Below, in pieces: positions 63,400 through 64,000 of a stretch of 64,000 nt of DNA. This stretch comes from Bacteroidota bacterium. Lineage in GTDB: Bacteria > Bacteroidota > Bacteroidia > B-17B0 > Aurantibacillaceae. The stretch is from the NCBI GenBank assembly GCA_030684395.1, contig JAUXTT010000036.1, forward strand, positions 62,001 to 126,000, in the 5' to 3' direction. The notes below the pieces were generated by a model. That model saw nothing but the letters and a program-made list of their open reading frames with translations, was not told the DNA's origin and searched no databases. The position numbers and the translations under genes were made by a program. Position 1 is the first letter of the stretch, and each line of letters opens with the position of its first letter.

Positions 63400-63881
63400 A
63401 ACACAGAGAACACTGAGTATGCAGAGTTTCACAGAGACGCATTATAATGACCTTAGTCATCAGATAATTGAAGCTTGCATTGAAGTTCATAAAGAATTGG
63501 GTCCAGGTTTGATGGAATCTGTTTATGAGGTATGCTTAGTTTCAGTTTTGAAAAAAAAAGGATTGTTTGTTCAAAAACAGGTTCTTCTTCCAGTTTATTT
63601 TAAGGGAGAGAAACTTCAAAAAGAATTTGTGATTGATCTTCTCATTGAAAACAAAATAATTCTTGAACTTAAATCCGTAGAATCTATTTTGCCTGTTCAT
63701 GAAGCACAATTAGTCACCTACCTAAAATTAGCTGACATGAGATTAGGTTTATTGATAAACTTTCACGTTCCACTTTTAACCCAGGGTATAAAGAGAAAAA
63801 TTAATGACATTTTAAGTAACGAGTTTGAAAATAAAATTTAAAACCTCTGTGCAACTCATAAGACTCTGAGCACTCTGTGTT
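63400..63881 (+). mobile_element. 482-bp inverted-repeat unit carrying a GxxExxY gene
   Basis: The left end (63400-63436) starts AACACAGAG and ends TTCACAGAG; the right end (63845-63881) is its inverted copy, matching at 28 of 37 positions by hand count. The enclosed gene begins inside the left end and stops 4 bases before the right end. The unit lies between lpdA and hemH. No transposase is seen. Confidence 0.75.
63419..63841 (+). CDS. GxxExxY protein
   Basis: The 140-residue protein has the name-giving motif in GPGLMESVYEVCL (Gly-x2-Glu-x2-Tyr), then QKQVLLPVYFKGEKLQKEF, VIDLLIENKIILELKSVESI and HEAQLVTYLKLADMRLGLLI. The Asp in FVIDLL and the Glu/Lys in ILELKSV resemble the PD-(D/E)xK nuclease core, so a nuclease-like role is suggested for this family. 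The start ATG is in the left terminal repeat, which therefore encodes the first residues (MQSFTETHYND). No function is established. Confidence 0.88.
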   Translation: MQSFTETHYNDLSHQIIEACIEVHKELGPGLMESVYEVCLVSVLKKKGLFVQKQVLLPVYFKGEKLQKEFVIDLLIENKIILELKSVESILPVHEAQLVTYLKLADMRLGLLINFHVPLLTQGIKRKINDILSNEFENKI

Positions 63882-63895
63882 AAAAAATGATGATC

Positions 63896-64000
63896 ATGAA
63901 GAAAGGCGTATTACTCATTAATCTCGGTACCCCCGATAGCCCTGCAACAGGGAACGTTAGAAAATATTTAACTGAATTTCTTAACGATAGAAGAGTCATA
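63896..64000 (+). CDS. hemH: Ferrochelatase (N-terminal part, cut by window edge)
   Basis: The frame reads [20 protein letters not shown] followed by [15 protein letters not shown] up to the last base. The NLGTP...VRKYL.EFL..RRV pattern is the start of ferrochelatase, which inserts iron into protoporphyrin. In-frame ATGs at 63887 and 63890 would add two or three residues. The right end of the inverted-repeat unit lies 14 bases upstream. Confidence 0.92.
   Translation, partial: MKKGVLLINLGTPDSPATGNVRKYLTEFLNDRRVI

Noticed and set aside
1-64000. tRNA genes
   Set aside because: No cloverleaf with the expected T-loop and acceptor stem was recognised by eye; a covariance search would be needed to exclude one completely.

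Overview
The window is AT-rich chromosomal DNA from a member of the Bacteroidota. Four things point there: a PorP/SprF-family type IX secretion protein and several secreted proteins with type IX-style C-terminal tails; the -7 box TAnnTTTG (with TTG about 20 bases upstream at the best sites); a bacillithiol deacetylase (BshB1); and LytS/LytTR signalling with many lipoproteins. No rRNA, tRNA, CRISPR array, prophage or full insertion sequence was recognised. A species cannot be named from the sequence alone.

Layout. 1-2554: a LytS-type sensor kinase (cut by the left edge) and its LytTR regulator. 2557-5790: a polysialyltransferase-like protein and a secreted NHL-repeat protein. 5799-10131: a surface-polysaccharide set (methyltransferase, flippase, GT4 glycosyltransferase, hexapeptide acyltransferase) with two 4-base overlaps. 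10401-16581: pyrG, then a minus-strand block (lipoprotein, NAD kinase, Omp85-like protein, CBS protein) divergent from pdxJ. 16617-21894: a GT2 glycosyltransferase, a YfiR/TPR/SpoIIE-phosphatase signalling set, and prfA. 22063-26594: a phosphoesterase, a TPR protein, a PD40-OmpA protein and a lipoprotein. 26740-32752: loosely packed single genes (two S41 peptidases, DUF2200, VOC, an isolated DsbD-alpha-like domain, a thioesterase) with a diverged intergenic repeat. 32944-39538: a proteostasis group (CbpA/CbpM, Hsp20, a heavy-metal-associated protein) and small enzymes. 39715-43752: NhaD antiporter, CLC protein and PorP/SprF on the minus strand. 43831-51197: PTPS and FolE, hydratase, hydrolase, NlpC/P60, OmpH-like protein, MazG-like protein, MATE. 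51163-57912: aroA and three tandem type IX cargo paralogs. 58433-64000: TsdA-like cytochrome, bshB1, lnt, lpdA, a GxxExxY gene and the start of hemH.

Most genes are housekeeping or envelope functions. The least explained signal is in the intergenic DNA, which carries several families of short structured repeats. The clearest is a 482-bp unit at the right end: a GxxExxY gene almost exactly bounded by 37-base terminal inverted repeats. A gene-less 152-bp version lies after prfA, and a single 37-base end overlaps the stop codon of a hydrolase gene. Two asymmetric palindromes 35 kb apart lie in opposite orientations. An 18-base palindrome occurs three times, once as a terminator. The three tandem secreted proteins form a visible domain mosaic.
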